Below are positions 29,361 to 42,731 of a stretch of 64,000 bases of DNA, piece by piece. The stretch lies in assembly GCA_921293015.1 (NCBI GenBank), contig OV121096.1, forward strand, positions 23,447,729 through 23,511,728, written 5' to 3'. A program made the position numbers and the translations under genes. The stretch comes from Phorcus lineatus (Eukaryota > Mollusca > Gastropoda > Trochida > Trochidae). Position 1 is the stretch's first letter. The number at the start of each line of letters is the position of its first letter. The notes beneath the pieces are model-generated. The model was not told where the DNA came from and did no database searches. It saw only the letters and a program-made list of their open reading frames with translations.

Positions 29361-32300
29361 AATAACTGTGATCTCCTCTCTTACTCCAACTGAGATCTCC
29401 TCTCTTACTCCACCTGAGATCTCCTATCTTACTCCACCTGAGATCTCCTTCCTTACTCCACCTGAGATCTCCTCTCTTACTCCACCTGAGATCGCCTCTC
29501 TTACTCCACCTGAGATCTCCTTCCTTACTCTACTTGAGATCTCCTCTCTTACTCCACCTGAGATCGCCTCTCTTACTCCAGCTGAGATCTCCTCCCTTAC
29601 TCCCTCTGAGATCTCCTCTATTACTCCACCTGAGATCTCCTCTCTTACTCCACCTGAGATCTCCTCTCTTACTCTACTTGAGATCTCCTCTCTTACTCCA
29701 CCTGAGATCGCCTCTCTTACTCAAGCTGAGATCTCCTCCCTTACTCCCTCTGAGATCTCCTCTCTTACTCCACCTGAGATCTCCTCTCTTACTCCACCTG
29801 AGATCTCCTCTCTTACTCCACCTGAGATATTCTCCCTTACTCCCTCTGAGATCTCTTCTCTTACTCCCTCTCAGAGCTCTTCTCTTACTCCACCTGAGAT
29901 ATTCTCCCTTACTCCACCTGAGATATCCTCCTTTACTCCACCTGAGATATTCTCTCCTCTCATACTCCACTTGAGATATCCTCGCTTACTCCACCTGAGA
30001 TCGCCTCTCTTACTCCACCTGAGATCCCCCCCCTTACTCCACCTGAGATATTCTCCCTTACTCCCTCTGAGATCTCTTCTCTTACTCCCTCTCAGAGCTC
30101 TTCTCTTACTCCACCTGAGATATTCTCCCTTACTCCACCTGAGATATCCTCCTTTACTCCACCTGAGATATTCTCTCCTCTCATACTCCACTTGAGATCT
30201 CCTCTCTTACTCCACCTGAGATCTCCTATCTTACTCCACCTGAGATCTCCTCTCTTACTCCACCTGAGATTTCCTCCTTTACTCCACCTGAGATCGCCTC
30301 TCTTACTCCACCTGAGATCTCCTCCCTTACTCCACCTGAGATCTCCTCCCTTACTCCACCTGAGATCTCCTCCCTTACTCCACCTGAGATCTCCTCCCTT
30401 ACTCCACCTGAGATATCCTCCCTTACTCCACCTGAGATCTTCTCTCTTACTCCACCTGATATATCCTCCCTTACTCCACCTGAGATCTCCTCTCTTACTC
30501 CACCTGAGATTTCCTCCCTTACTCCACCTGAGATCTCCTCTCTTACTCCACCTGAGATCGCCTCTCTTACTCCACCTGAGATCTCCTCCCTTACTCCACC
30601 TGAGATCTCCTCTCTTACTCCACCTGAGATTTCCTCCCTTACTCCACCTGAGATCTCCTATCTTACACCACTTGAGATCGCCTCTCTTACTCCACCTGAG
30701 ATTTCCTCCTTTACTCCACCTGAGATCGCCTCTCTTACTCCACCTGAGATTTCCTCTCTTACTCCACCTGAGATCGCCTCTCTTACTCCACCTGAGATCT
30801 CCTCTCTTACTCCACCTGAGATATCCTCCCTAACTCTACCTGAGATTTCCTCTCTTACTCCACCTGAGATCGCCTCTCTTACTCCACCTGAGATCTCCTC
30901 TCTTACTCCACCTGAGATTTCCTCTCTTACTCCACCTGAGATCTCCTATCTTACTCCACCTGAGATCTCCCTTACTCCACCTGAGATCGCCTCTCTTACT
31001 CCACCTGAGATCTCCTCTCTTACTCCACCTGAGATATCCTCCCTAACTCCACCTGAGATCTCCTCTCTTACTCCACCTGAGATCTCCTATCTTACTCCAC
31101 CTGAGATCTCCCTTACTCCACCTGATGTCGCCTCTCTTACTCTAACTGAGATCTCCTCTCTTACTCCACCTGAGATATCCTCCCTAACTCCACCTGAGAT
31201 CTCCTCTCTTACTCCACATGAGATCTCCTCTCTTACTTCACCTGAGATCTCCTCCCTTACTCCACCTGAGATCTCCTCTCTTACTCCACTTGAGATCTCC
31301 TCTCTTACTCCACCTGAGATCGCCTCTCTTACTCCAGCTGAGATCTCCTCCCTTACTCCCTCTGAGATATCCTCCCTTACTCCACTTGAGATCTCCTCTC
31401 TTACTCCACCTGAGATATTCTCCCTTACTCCACCTGAGATATCCTCCTTTACTCCACCTGAGATATCCTCCCTTACTCCACCTGAGATATCCTCTCTTAC
31501 TCCACCTGAGATATCCTCCCTAACTCCACCTGAGATCGCCTCTCTTACTCCAGCTGAGATCTCCTTCCTTACTCCACCTGAGATCTCCTCTCTTACTCCA
31601 CCTGAGATATTCTCCCTTACTCCCTCTAAGATCTCTTCTCTTATTCCCTCTGAGAGCTCTTCTCTTACTCCACCTGAGATATTCTCCCTTACTCCACCTG
31701 AGATATCCTCCTTTACTCCACCTGAGATATTCTCTCCTCTCATACTCCACTTGAGATATCCTCGCTTACTCCACCTGAGATCGCCTCTCTTACTCCACCT
31801 GAGATCTCCTCCCTTACTCCACCTGAGATCTCCTCCCTTACTCCACCTGAGATCCCCCCCCCCCTTACTCCACCTGAGATCTCCTATCTTACTCCACCTG
31901 AGATTTCCTCCTTTACTCCACCTGAGATCGCCTCTCTTACTCCACCTGAGATCTCCTATCTTACTCCACCTGAGATCTCCTCCCTTACTCCTCCTGAGAT
32001 CTCCTATCTTACACCACTTAAGATCGCCTCTCTTACTCCACCTGAGATTTCCTCCTTTACTCCACCTGAGATCGCCTCTCTTACTCCACCTGAGATCTCC
32101 TCCCTTACTCCACCTGAGATCTCTTCCCTTACTCCACCTGAGATCTCCTCCCTTACTCCACCTGAGATCTCCTCCCTTACTCCACCTGAGATCTCCTCTC
32201 TTACTCCACCTGAGATTTCCTCCCTTACTCCACCTGAGATCTCCTCCCTTACTCCACCTGAGATCTCCTCCCTTACTCTACTTGAGATCTCCTCTCTTAC

Positions 32301-35229
32301 TCCACCTGAGATCGCCTCTCTTACTCCAGCTGAGATCTCCTCCCTTACTCCCTCTGAGATCTCCTCTCTTACTCCCTCTGAGATCTCCTCTCTTACTCCA
32401 CCTGAGATATTCTCCCTTACTCCACCTGAGATCTCCTCTCTTACTCCACCGGAGATTTCCTCCCTTACTCCACCTGAGATCTCCTCTCTTACTCCACCGG
32501 AGATTTCCTCCATTACTCCACCTGAGATTTCCTCCCTTACTCCACCTGAGATCTCCTCTCTTACTCCACCTGAGATTTCCTCCCTTACTCCACCTGAGAT
32601 CTCCTCTCTTACTCCACCTGAGATCTCCTCTCTTACTCCACTTGAGATCTCCTCTCTTACTCCACCTGAGATCGCCTCTCTTACTCCAGCTGAGATCTCC
32701 TTCCTTACTCCACCTGAGATCTCCTCTCTTACTCCACCTGAGATATTCTCCCTTACTCCCTCTAAGATCTCTTCTCTTATTCCCTCTGAGAGCTCTTCTC
32801 TTACTCCACCTGAGATATTCTCCCTTACTCCACCTGAGATATCCTCCTTTACTCCACCTGAGATATTCTCTCCTCTCATACTCCACTTGAGATATCCTCG
32901 CTTACTCCACCTGAGATCGCCTCTCTTACTCCACCTGAGATCTCCTCCCTTACTCCACCTGAGATCTCCTCCCTTACTCCACCTGAGATCCCCCCCCCCC
33001 TTACTCCACCTGAGATCTCCTATCTTACTCCACCTGAGATTTCCTCCTTTACTCCACCTGAGATCGCCTCTCTTACTCCACCTGAGATCTCCTATCTTAC
33101 TCCACCTGAGATCTCCTCCCTTACTCCTCCTGAGATCTCCTATCTTACACCACTTAAGATCGCCTCTCTTACTCCACCTGAGATTTCCTCCTTTACTCCA
33201 CCTGAGATCGCCTCTCTTACTCCACCTGAGATCTCCTCCCTTACTCCACCTGAGATCTCTTCCCTTACTCCACCTGAGATCTCCTCCCTTACTCCACCTG
33301 AGATCTCCTCCCTTACTCCACCTGAGATCTCCTCTCTTACTCCACCTGAGATTTCCTCCCTTACTCCACCTGAGATCTCCTCCCTTACTCCACCTGAGAT
33401 CTCCTCCCTTACTCCACCTGAGATCCCCCCCCCCCCCCCTTACTCCACCTGAGATCTCCTCCCTTACTCCACCTGAGATCTCTTCCCTTACTCCACCTGA
33501 GATCTCCTCCCTTACTCCACCTGAGATCTCCTCCCTTACTCCACCTGAGATCTCCTCTCTTACTCCACCTGAGATTTCCTCCCTTACTCCACCTGAGATC
33601 TCCTCCCTTACTCCACCTGAGATCTCCTCCCTTACTCCACCTGAGATCCCCCCCCCCCCTTACTCCACCTGAGATCTCCTCTCTTACTCCACCTGAGATA
33701 TCCTCCCTAACTCCACCTGAGATCTCCTCTCTTACTCCACCTGAGATCTCCTATCTTACTCCACCTGAGATCTCCCTTACTCCACCTGATGTCGCCTCTC
33801 TTACTCTAACTGAGATCTCCTCTCTTACTCCACCTGAGATATCCTCCCTAACTCCACCTGAGATCTCCTCTCTTACTCCACCTGAGATCGCCTCTCTTAC
33901 TCCACTTGAGATCTCCTCTCTTACTCCACCTGAGATCGCCTCTCTTACTCCAGCTGAGATCTCCTTCCTTACTCCACCTGAGATCTCCTCTCTTACTCCA
34001 CCTGAGATATTCTCCCTTACTCCCTCTAAGATCTCTTCTCTTATTCCCTCTGAGAGCTCTTCTCTTACTCCACCTGAGATATTCTCCCTTACTCCACCTG
34101 AGATATCCTCCTTTACTCCACCTGAGATATTCTCTCCTCTCATACTCCACTTGAGATATCCTCGCTTACTCCACCTGAGATCGCCTCTCTTACTCCACCT
34201 GAGATCTCCTCCCTTACTCCACCTGAGATCTCCTCCCTTACTCCACCTGAGATTTCCTCCCTTACTCCACCTGAGATCTCCTATCTTACACCACTTGAGA
34301 TCGCCTCTCTTACTCCACCTGAGATTTCCTCCTTTACTCCACCTGAGATCGCCTCTCTTACTCCACCTGAGATTTCCTCTCTTACTCCACCTGAGATCGC
34401 CTCTCTTACTCCACCTGAGATCTCCTCTCTTACTCCACCTGAGATATCCTCCCTAACTCTACCTGAGATTTCCTCTCTTACTCCACCTGAGATCGCCTCT
34501 CTTACTCCACCTGAGATCTCCTCTCTTACTCCACCTGAGATTTCCTCTCTTACTCCACCTGAGATCTCCTATCTTACTCCACCTGAGATCTCCCTTACTC
34601 CACCTGAGATCGCCTCTCTTACTCCACCTGAGATCTCCTCTCTTACTCCACCTGAGATATCCTCCCTAACTCCACCTGAGATCTCCTCTCTTACTCCACC
34701 TGAGATCTCCTATCTTACTCCACCTGAGATCTCCCTTACTCCACCTGATGTCGCCTCTCTTACTCTAACTGAGATCTCCTCTCTTACTCCACCTGAGATA
34801 TCCTCCCTAACTCCACCTGAGATCTCCTCTCTTACTCCACATGAGATCTCCTCTCTTACTTCACCTGAGATCTCCTCCCTTACTCCACCTGAGATCTCCT
34901 CTCTTACTCCACCTGAGATCTCCTCCCTGACTCCACCTGAGATCTCCTCTCTTACTCCACCTGAGATCTCCTCTCTTACTCCACCTGAGATATCCTCCCT
35001 AACTCCACCTGAGATCTCCTCTCTTACTCCACCTGAGATCTCCTCTCTTACTCCACCTGAGATATCCTCCCTTACTCCACCTGAGATATCCTCCCTTACT
35101 CCACCTGAGACCCTCTTACTCCACCTGAGATATCCTCCCTTACTCCACCTGAGATCTCTCTTACTCCACCTGAGATATCCTCCCTTACTCCACCTGAGAT
35201 CGCCTCTCTTACTCCACCTATGATTTCCT
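29361..35229 (+). repeat. Giant 24 bp minisatellite, about 240 copies, with higher-order structure
   Basis: The unit is GAGATCTCCTCTCTTACTCC followed by ACCT, 24 bp, with variants GATATCCTCC, GATCGCC, GATTTCC, CCCTCT and CAGCT. The frame-neutral unit translates as EISSLTPP repeats and keeps frames open on both strands. Length-variant units (29 bp GAGATATTCTCTCCTCTCAT.., 21 bp GAGATCTCCCTTACTCC..) break them. Higher-order copies are visible: the 29 bp variant recurs at 29944, 30165, 31724, 32860 and 34124. About 535 bp from 31741 is almost identical to that from 32877 (1136 bp apart). C-runs of 9-15 replace CTCCTCC at about 31854, 32991, 33425 and 33649. Confidence 0.97.
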
Positions 35230-36660
35230 TTAAATCATAAACTGTTCTCTCCAGATCCTTTGAACTTATGAATTCATTACCAACTAAACTCAGAGAAGCG
35301 CCATCTATTTTTAGGGTGGGAAATTTCTCCCGCTTACAACAGAGACAGCTATTTTGACTTGACCGATTTAACAAATTTTAAGTTCGGATAGTTGGATGAA
35401 GTAATGTTCGATCCCCTAAGAAGCTTTAAATTTTGCAAAAACTGATGTTTGTAATTGAAAATTTGAAGAAATATTTTTGAAAAAAGTGGTATAGTACCTT
35501 TAAAACAAACCGGTTTTGAGTTTGCGATATGAATCGATTTATGTGAATATACTTTGAATTCTTGTCAGGTTGTGAGAGGTTTTCGTGACTTTCATGGGGT
35601 TAAAGGCACTATCCAACTTTCCCCGCAAAGCATAAGTCGCGCCAGGCCCAACCACTAGCTATTTCAAGTCTTGCAGGTTACCGCGTAAATCGTTGCTTGA
35701 GTGAATCTTCCGTCTCGTTGATAAGTTGCAATCTTCATAAACCTCTGAAAGGGCTATCAAGCTTAACCGGAGTACACCTGGAAGCAGGCACAAACAAGTG
35801 AGGAGAACGTTGTAAGGCTTTAAATTAGCCAGAGATTTGGACTGGCGCCATTAATTCCCTGCAAGAGAAATTGAGAACGTGAATGTGATGTGAATTGTAA
35901 ATCTAACCTTGGTTATTTTTATATTGTAGCCTCTTTTACAGCGGTACTCGTGGAAGTTAGCAGTTTGTAAACGAAACAGATTATTTTATAGTGAAGGGTT
36001 TCGATCAAATCTGAAGTTACCTTAAACCGTCCACTGTGTTTGCATGCATCGGAAGTATTATAAGGAGCATATTTTCTATGGAAATTTATTATTAAAAGAT
36101 GTAGCAGGTCATTAAATACTATAATTAACCTGTGATTAAATGTAGGTTAGAAACATTGTAAAAGTTTCAAAGAATGTTTGCTATCTGATTTGACAAAACT
36201 AGTTTCAGCTTTTAGAATGACGAGGGTTCTCATTTTTCAAAATTAAAATCTGTAATCGAATACACTTTTCTTATTCTTATTTATATCTTAATTTTATGAT
36301 TTTGCATTGACATTTTTGGTGTATGTATATTTGAAATAGAAAGAGAATTTCAATAGCTTTTGTCTCTTTTTTTTAATGAACAGATAAGAAATTGTCAACA
36401 AGAACAGGGACAATCTATGGTATGCAGATAAGATAATCCAATCCCTATCTCATTGAAATTAGATCAACTTATCACTCTTGATTCAATGATTTTTTTAACA
36501 GATACGCACCGAGGTAAGAATGATTAGTTGGATCGTTTTTTCAATGAGATTTATATCACCTATTGATAATCATTTTGAAAATGCCAGTATTTTGGCCACT
36601 TAGCCTACAGCAGGCCTACGATTACAAGTTAGAATTATATGTATTACGGTCAAGTGTTCA
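35230..36660. other. Intergenic, nothing recognised
   Basis: The 92-codon minus frame 35374-35096 runs out of unique sequence into the minisatellite and is not a gene. The rest is AT-rich without identified elements. Confidence 0.35.
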
Positions 36661-36664
36661 CAGA

Positions 36665-37110
36665 TTAAAGGGGCACAGAGTATGTTGTTGGGGTCAAATA
36701 TGTCAAACTTAATAAATGTTGTAATTTCATCGAAAAGTAGTGGTTATTTCTGAAAATTAACATAGCAGTGCTTATCAGTTAGCAAAGTGACAGCAAACAA
36801 GAAAAAAGTTTAGATTATGATCGACAACCGGACAATGGCGATCGCCAATGAGTTAAACGTAATTTTGGAAACTTCTTTATAACATTCACAATGAGTAATA
36901 TAGGTTGGTATTGTTAAGTGGGTCATTTTACTAACATACATGTAAATGGGACGCTGCCTGACTAATTCCTTACAAATATATGACCGCGATATGAATGTAC
37001 AATCGAAAACAAGAAAATGTCATAATTTTGGCATTCAAGTGATAAAGATGCAACTATAAATAGGCGATTCGAACTAAGACAAGTTCATATGAAATTTTAT
37101 CTCTAAGCCA
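36665..37110 (+). mobile_element. MITE family D copy
   Basis: TTAAAGGGGCACAGAGTATG at the left, then AAAAGTAGTGGTTATTTCTG, GATTATGATCGACAACCGGA, CAATGGCGATCGCCAATGAG, AAACGTAATTTTGGAAAC and ACATGTAAATGGGACG. These blocks recur in reverse orientation at 9010-9121, 11640-11770 and 12520-12750. Confidence 0.6.
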
Positions 37111-37147
37111 CTTATCAAAATTCATGAAACTGTGTTACTTTTAACAT

Positions 37148-39288
37148 TGGCGTAGGAACGATTTTAAGGGTGGGGGGGGCCCAAAAACTTATTTTTGTAA
37201 GTGGGGGTGAGTCCTCAAAAGATATTGACTGAGGTTCACATGGACCACCAAAGGGAGGGGGCTTAATTTACTGAGTGGGGGTTTTATAGGGGCGAGGTTG
37301 CGCGCGGAGGATGCATTCATTCTGTCCGTGTGTGAGTCATAGAAATAACGCATTTTGAAGCTTTTGTTTTAAAGCTTTAATTGTTGAATCATAGTTTTTA
37401 TTCAGTAAACGGTCTTAAAGCACTTAGCTTCAAGTAATCATACATAACATAAACATTCATCACGTTGTATCTCGTAACATATCAGACAATGGCCTTTTAA
37501 AAAGCTTTCTTTACGTAACATTAGGTTGCAGCTACATCACAAAGTGCATCCATCTTAAGAATAATATTTCTCATGTTTTACTCTAAAATAGTGCCAATAA
37601 ATGCAAGATAACATATGTCATCATAGAAAACAGAATGGAACGGAATAATGCTTAGCTTTCAATGGAACACATATTGTCATCTATTCTAAGATACAACATT
37701 TACAATGAACACTTAAATCTTTTTAAATGTTTCTCACAGAGCTAGAAATTCCGTTAATGTCATTCTAAATTCCAGCAAAAGACTAATCCAATCCTCACTG
37801 TATATCAGAGTTCGACTTTAATTAAAGGTCCCAAAGAATCAGTGATCAGTGCATCCCAACTAACATGTGATGCCTTAAAGTTTACATAACCACAAACATA
37901 TTTCTTTATTTTCTTTGGAATATATGAATGTCTGATTACAATATTGTATATTGCGTCAAAGGTAGCTACTCAAATATGTTCAGTTTGGTAATGAAAGCCA
38001 CAAACCAGTGAATGCATGACTAGTCACACGCCCTTTTAGTGACGTCATAAACAGAATCATTGCCTCGTGATCTATACATCTATCGTAACAATATCACATG
38101 AAAAAAACAATAATTAACGAATTTATGAGAATGTTTTCCACTCAGATAAATCATTTGACGATGTAACACTATTAAGCGTTTGGTGTAAGAAAGACATCCA
38201 CATCAATGGTAATTAAACAATTATTTAAGGCGGTATTTCAGTTGAAATAATGATGCACCACTCTGTACAGTCTGTTTATTACGTCACAGCTGCATGAAGT
38301 TTATGGCCCCTAGCTCAGGTGGGTTTTCACAGCCGATTAATTCGCTGTCTAAAAGAAAGGCTTATTAAAGTTGTTTATTGGACAAACTAAAAAAATCAAG
38401 TCCAGTTCTTATTTTGTTGAAAAATCTTTGAACGAAAATTGAAAAGTGACAAAGTCGAGGTTAGCGGGTTTTTAATGAGTTTCTCTTTGAGGTTGTTATA
38501 AGCTTTTATTCTCTGTAGGTCCACCATTTTGAAATGTCACTTTCGGGAACTGAAAAAGACATTACACGTTTATTTATATTCAGCAATGGACAATTCATAA
38601 AAACAAGTTAAAGATCAATAGCTCCAGAACGCTTTGAATGTCTTTGTTAAATACTAAAAATAGACTTATAAAGCCAAACACATTTTAATAAGTGTTAAAT
38701 TAGCATTAAATGGTCGTAGTGTTTTAATTTTTGGATCGCCCCAATATGCGCACTAGGTTCAAATTACCAGTTGCACACTTCAATAGCTCCAGATAGTAAT
38801 TCTAAAGTATCACAGGCGCAGATATACTGAATAAATAATAATTCGATTGATAATGTTAGTTATGTATCCGTTATAGGGAACCATGGAAAGGATCAGTAGA
38901 ATATTAGTAACTTAAAATAATTTCGTACCGCTCTAAAGTTCCAAATTTAGAATGACCCAATTCCTACTATCGGTTTGAACATGCACATGAAAGTAATTGT
39001 TGCCTAATTAACCTGCAATGGGTTTCTGGATGATGAATAGACATACTTGTTCTTACACAAAGCCTTTGCTTAATTTTATAATTCACTTTTATTTTCTGTC
39101 ATTATTATGCTTACCTTTGAAATGGCATGCCACTGTCATCTGCATGGTTACCCCTGAAAATGGCTTTTGAAGATATTTTTTCTCTATAAAATCGTGTCAA
39201 AAGTAGGGGGGGCCGTGCCCCCCCCCACTTTTTTAGATGGAGGGGCACGCCCCCCCCCCCCCCCCCCCCTGTTCCTACGCCTAAGTTA
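37148..39288. mobile_element. 'GGCGTAGGAAC'-ended element, about 2.1 kb
   Basis: GGCGTAGGAAC at 37150-37160 is followed by a G-run (GGGTGGGGGGGGCCC). The same motif in reverse (GTTCCTACGCC) sits at 39271-39281 after a 20-base C-run (39250-39269). Subterminal G/C homopolymers and GTGGGGG motifs occur at both ends. The interior has no transposase that I can detect. Whether these two ends belong to one element or to two is uncertain, and no clear target duplication was found. Confidence 0.45.
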
Positions 39289-39745
39289 CATTCAGGTTTG
39301 TATTTTTGTAACATCGTGAATGCATGGTTACGATTACACTAGGTGTGTCATACATTCCTGAGGAAACAATTGTGATTTACAAAATAGAAATATCATGAGG
39401 TAAACTAAAAACAACTATACTATTTTGCCGATCTTTCATCCATGAGTAATATCTAAAGAATTAAGCTGATAATGGAGACTTCAATTTGAGTTTGAATTTT
39501 ATGTACACCGTATATTTTATTTCATGATAAACCTGGCATTGTTTTTGGCTCGACTGAAGATAGATATTTATGTTTAAATGTTATATGATTTATGATTAAA
39601 GTTTTGTAATAAGAATATTGTCAGCGTGCTTTATGCGAGTGGCGAACTGAATCATTAGAAGCGCTCGTAAAATATAGCCAAACCCGAGGACTTGGTCATA
39701 CTAAATGTACTGTTGGAAAAGAGTTGGGAGTTTAACATGTATATT
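39289..39745. other. Spacer, nothing recognised
   Basis: AT-rich DNA between two GGCGTAGGAAC repeats. Confidence 0.35.
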
Positions 39746-40521
39746 CAGGGGCGTAGGAACAGGGGGGGCTTGGGGGTGCTTACCCCCCCCCCCCCCCCCC
39801 CCACTTTTTTTCGAAATGTTTTTTTTTTCAAAATGACTATTTTCCCCTTTCTACTACATATTTCCCAATAACTGGTCTAATATTGTTACTATTCACAACT
39901 TTGAGGGTAGAACTAAAACATCCAATCAAACAAGGAATTAAACTGACTTCAGTATTATGTCCTAATTGATGATAAGATGGGATAAGCAGCCAGCAAGTTT
40001 TTTTCTTTTTTTTTGGTTACAAAATTTCAATTCAAGCCCCCCCCCCCCCCCCCCCCCCCCCCCACTTTCAAATCAACGAAAGAGCAATACGCACAAATAA
40101 TAGGAAAAACAGACACAAAAAGACAGAGAGAGGCACACACACAACTAAAGAGGGAGAGAGAGACATAGCGCTAATTAATAGCAATTTCAAAATACAAATC
40201 AGTTATTTAGACTAATTCTATATTCTTTTGAACTTTTAAAGCTGTTCATAACAACATTAAATAGAAAACTATTTTTTCACTTTCTCCCCGACCTCGTAGT
40301 CAATATGGATACTTCCTATTGATGTAAGCAATATCAAATTCTAAAGTGGATGGATTTTCCCCCCAATTTAACCGTTTCTTTTATGTTCAACGTCACCAAA
40401 CAATTAATTCCGATCTATAAACGCTTCCTTCATTGAATATTGATAAGTTTATTGTAAAAATATTGATAAGTTTGTAAGTTTATTGTAAAAACCTTCAACA
40501 AATTCCACCCCCCCCCCCCCC
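39746..40521. mobile_element. Second 'CAGGGGCGTAGGAAC' repeat with C homopolymers
   Basis: Starts CAGGGGCGTAGGAACAGGGG, then C20 at 39783-39802, C27 at 40037-40063 and C14 at 40508-40521, each followed by ACTTT or CTTTC. No matching opposite terminus was found, so it may be one or more terminal fragments. CAGGGGCG-type ends occur in hAT-like families; that link is inference. Confidence 0.4.
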
Positions 40522-40889
40522 TTTCCTCTCGAATCTTTAGGCTAGAAAGCCAGTAGAAGTGTACAATTGTGGACTTACTTTTATGGTAATTTCAAAAGTT
40601 TATGTGCTTATGTTTATGAAACCTTTTTTAGCAAATATCATTAATAAGTGACGATTGTAAAATGCTTATGCTATATACCGGTATTACAAATCGTGCTGCT
40701 CTAACAGACAATTTGTATTCTACTAACACAAAGAGAACAATTATTTACTTTGTTTCTCACATTCATGTTGTCCTTTTAACGACAAAAAATAAACAAACTT
40801 CAAAACATCCTATCTAAACAATCTCATTAAAATCATGTCGACGCTATCACTCGTTGGACTCATTCAAGAAAATGAACTTTCTTAAAGAT

Positions 40890-41640
40890 AAAATGTTAAT
40901 CATTTTGTAACCTGGTGTGAGAACAATTTCCTTATTGTCCAAAAAAATAAAGAACTCATCATAAATTTCAGGAACAACCTACACATTACAAGCCCTGTCT
41001 GTATAAATAGTTCCGACGTTGTGGTTGTAGATGAATATAAGTACCTTGGCATAACAATAGATAGTAAATTAAATTGGAATACTAATACTAGTGCAGTTTT
41101 TAAAAAATGTCAACAAAGATTACATTTCATACGCAACCTACGATCTTTTAGTGTAAATGAACGTGTACTATCCCTCTTTTATCATTGTTTCGTTGAGAGT
41201 ATATTAACGTTTTCTTTCCGATGTTGTTATGGTGCCTTATCTAATGTTAACAAGTCTCGCTTGGAAAAAAGTTGTTCAAATTAATGGGAAAATTACCGGA
41301 GTTTCTTCTACAAATTTATCATATCTTTTTGAAAAAAAAAGAGTTTTGAAATTATCCATAAAGAATTTGTCAGATCCAGATCATATCTTATACGGGGAGT
41401 TTCAGGCAGAAGACATTTACTACCCAGTTATAAAACCAATAGAGGTAATAAATACATTCATTCCTTTCAGCGTTCGTCTGTTAAATGATCTTTGAATTAA
41501 TAGAATGTGTTTGCTAACGTATTACATGTAACCTGTGTTGCCTTTCCTGTATCTTCAAGCTCTGTAGTGATACAAACTGAATTCATTTCGGGGTAATAAA
41601 GTGTTATCATTATATTATCATTATTATTATCTCGCTGCAT
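40890..41640 (+). pseudogene. 3' end of a Rex1/CR1-like LINE (RT C-terminus and tail)
   Basis: The frame from about 40890 reads WCENNFLIVQKNKELIINFR, then YKYLGITIDSKLNW, FKKCQQRLHFIRNLRSFSV and LSLFYHCFVESILTFS. A one-base frameshift at the A-run near 41266 moves it to KVVQINGKITGVSS, LSDPDHILYGEF and FIPFSVRLLNDL followed by TGA. This is the RT thumb and C-terminal order of Rex1/Babar-type CR1 relatives (xYKYLGxxIDxxLxW..KKxxQRLxFLRKL..). After the stop comes GGGGTAATAAAGTGTTATCA and an (ATT)n-like tail to about 41630, the typical LINE 3' end. 5'-truncated. Confidence 0.82.
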
Positions 41641-42731
41641 TTCCGTCGAGACTCGAACTGGTTGAAATGAAATGGCATCTAAACTTTCGAAAATTCCCAT
41701 ATTGACAGAACTTCATACTTTATGTTTTATTTATTGGTGCATAAATTATATTATACATGAATTAATTTAAAATCTAATGTCATGTGTTACGTAGATGGTA
41801 GATAATGCCAGCTCTCTTTCGAACTTGAATAACTATTAAATTCATCATGATAAGAAAGGTACCATTGACATTTTTTCAAACTTTTGAAGTTTGATAAAAA
41901 CTAAAGCTTGTGGATATATTTGTAATAATAGAGCATTTCGAAATACCCTTAATTACAGAATATACTCTCATTTGAACCAATTATCTTTTAGTGTTAGAAA
42001 TCAATGTTTGATACAAAATAAAGAAGGAAAAATAGATACCGATTGACTAGAAAACGTTTCTAAAACACGGACATTTACTTTTACTTCCGTGACTAACTTT
42101 ATTACTTCTAACAGCACGTGAATATAACTGATGCATACATATGTATTATATCAGTGACTAATATGATGTAACTTTGCCTGCATACAAATATATAGAACAT
42201 GTATGATTTAATTTATTACATAAAACTTTTGAAATTTTCTTTATCAAGATTTGGTTACATGTGTCACAGGGTCCCATGCGATTACTTTTACTCATTTCTG
42301 TCTTGATATAATAATTTATTAACATATTCTCTTTTATCTTTCATTGAATTATCGAGTTTGCAGATAACAAGTAGATTTCGAATTGGTTGAGGCTTATTTC
42401 AAAGGAATGGGATATATATTATAACAATGATAAGAATTTTATCTAAATGACAAAGGGAGATAACCGCTGTAGCACACGCATTCAGCTTCCTAATCAAACG
42501 GAGCTAAAACAGCCCAGGCCGCTCCTTTCACAAAATGATTGTTGTGTTAACAGAAAACTGCGCTGTGTATCGAAATATGCTACGAAGATAATAGGTTTAC
42601 ACCATATGGAGTATACTTAAAGTTGTTTTAATCAAACAATTCACGATAAAAGACTGATTTGTACCGTCTGCACTCTGATACGAAACTAAACCGGATGGCT
42701 CTCGACTTCCTAATTTAGCATTCTGATCAAC
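41641..42731. other. Region before a possible first exon, nothing definite
   Basis: AT-rich to about 42460, then a moderately GC-richer stretch (AACAGCCCAGGCCGCTCC near 42508) leading to the ATG at 42732. It could be promoter and 5' UTR of that putative gene; no TATA or initiator can be assigned. Confidence 0.35.

Noticed and set aside
29305-30195. 296-codon open frame MNFF..(EISSLTPP)n resembling a Ser/Thr/Pro-rich mucin
   Set aside because: The frame exists because the 24 bp unit is a multiple of three; frames are open on both strands, broken by every length-variant unit, and there is no signal peptide or unique domain beyond the array.
32004-32879. Minus-strand EISGGVRE-type repeat frames across the minisatellite
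   Set aside because: Same repeat read in reverse; no independent coding evidence.
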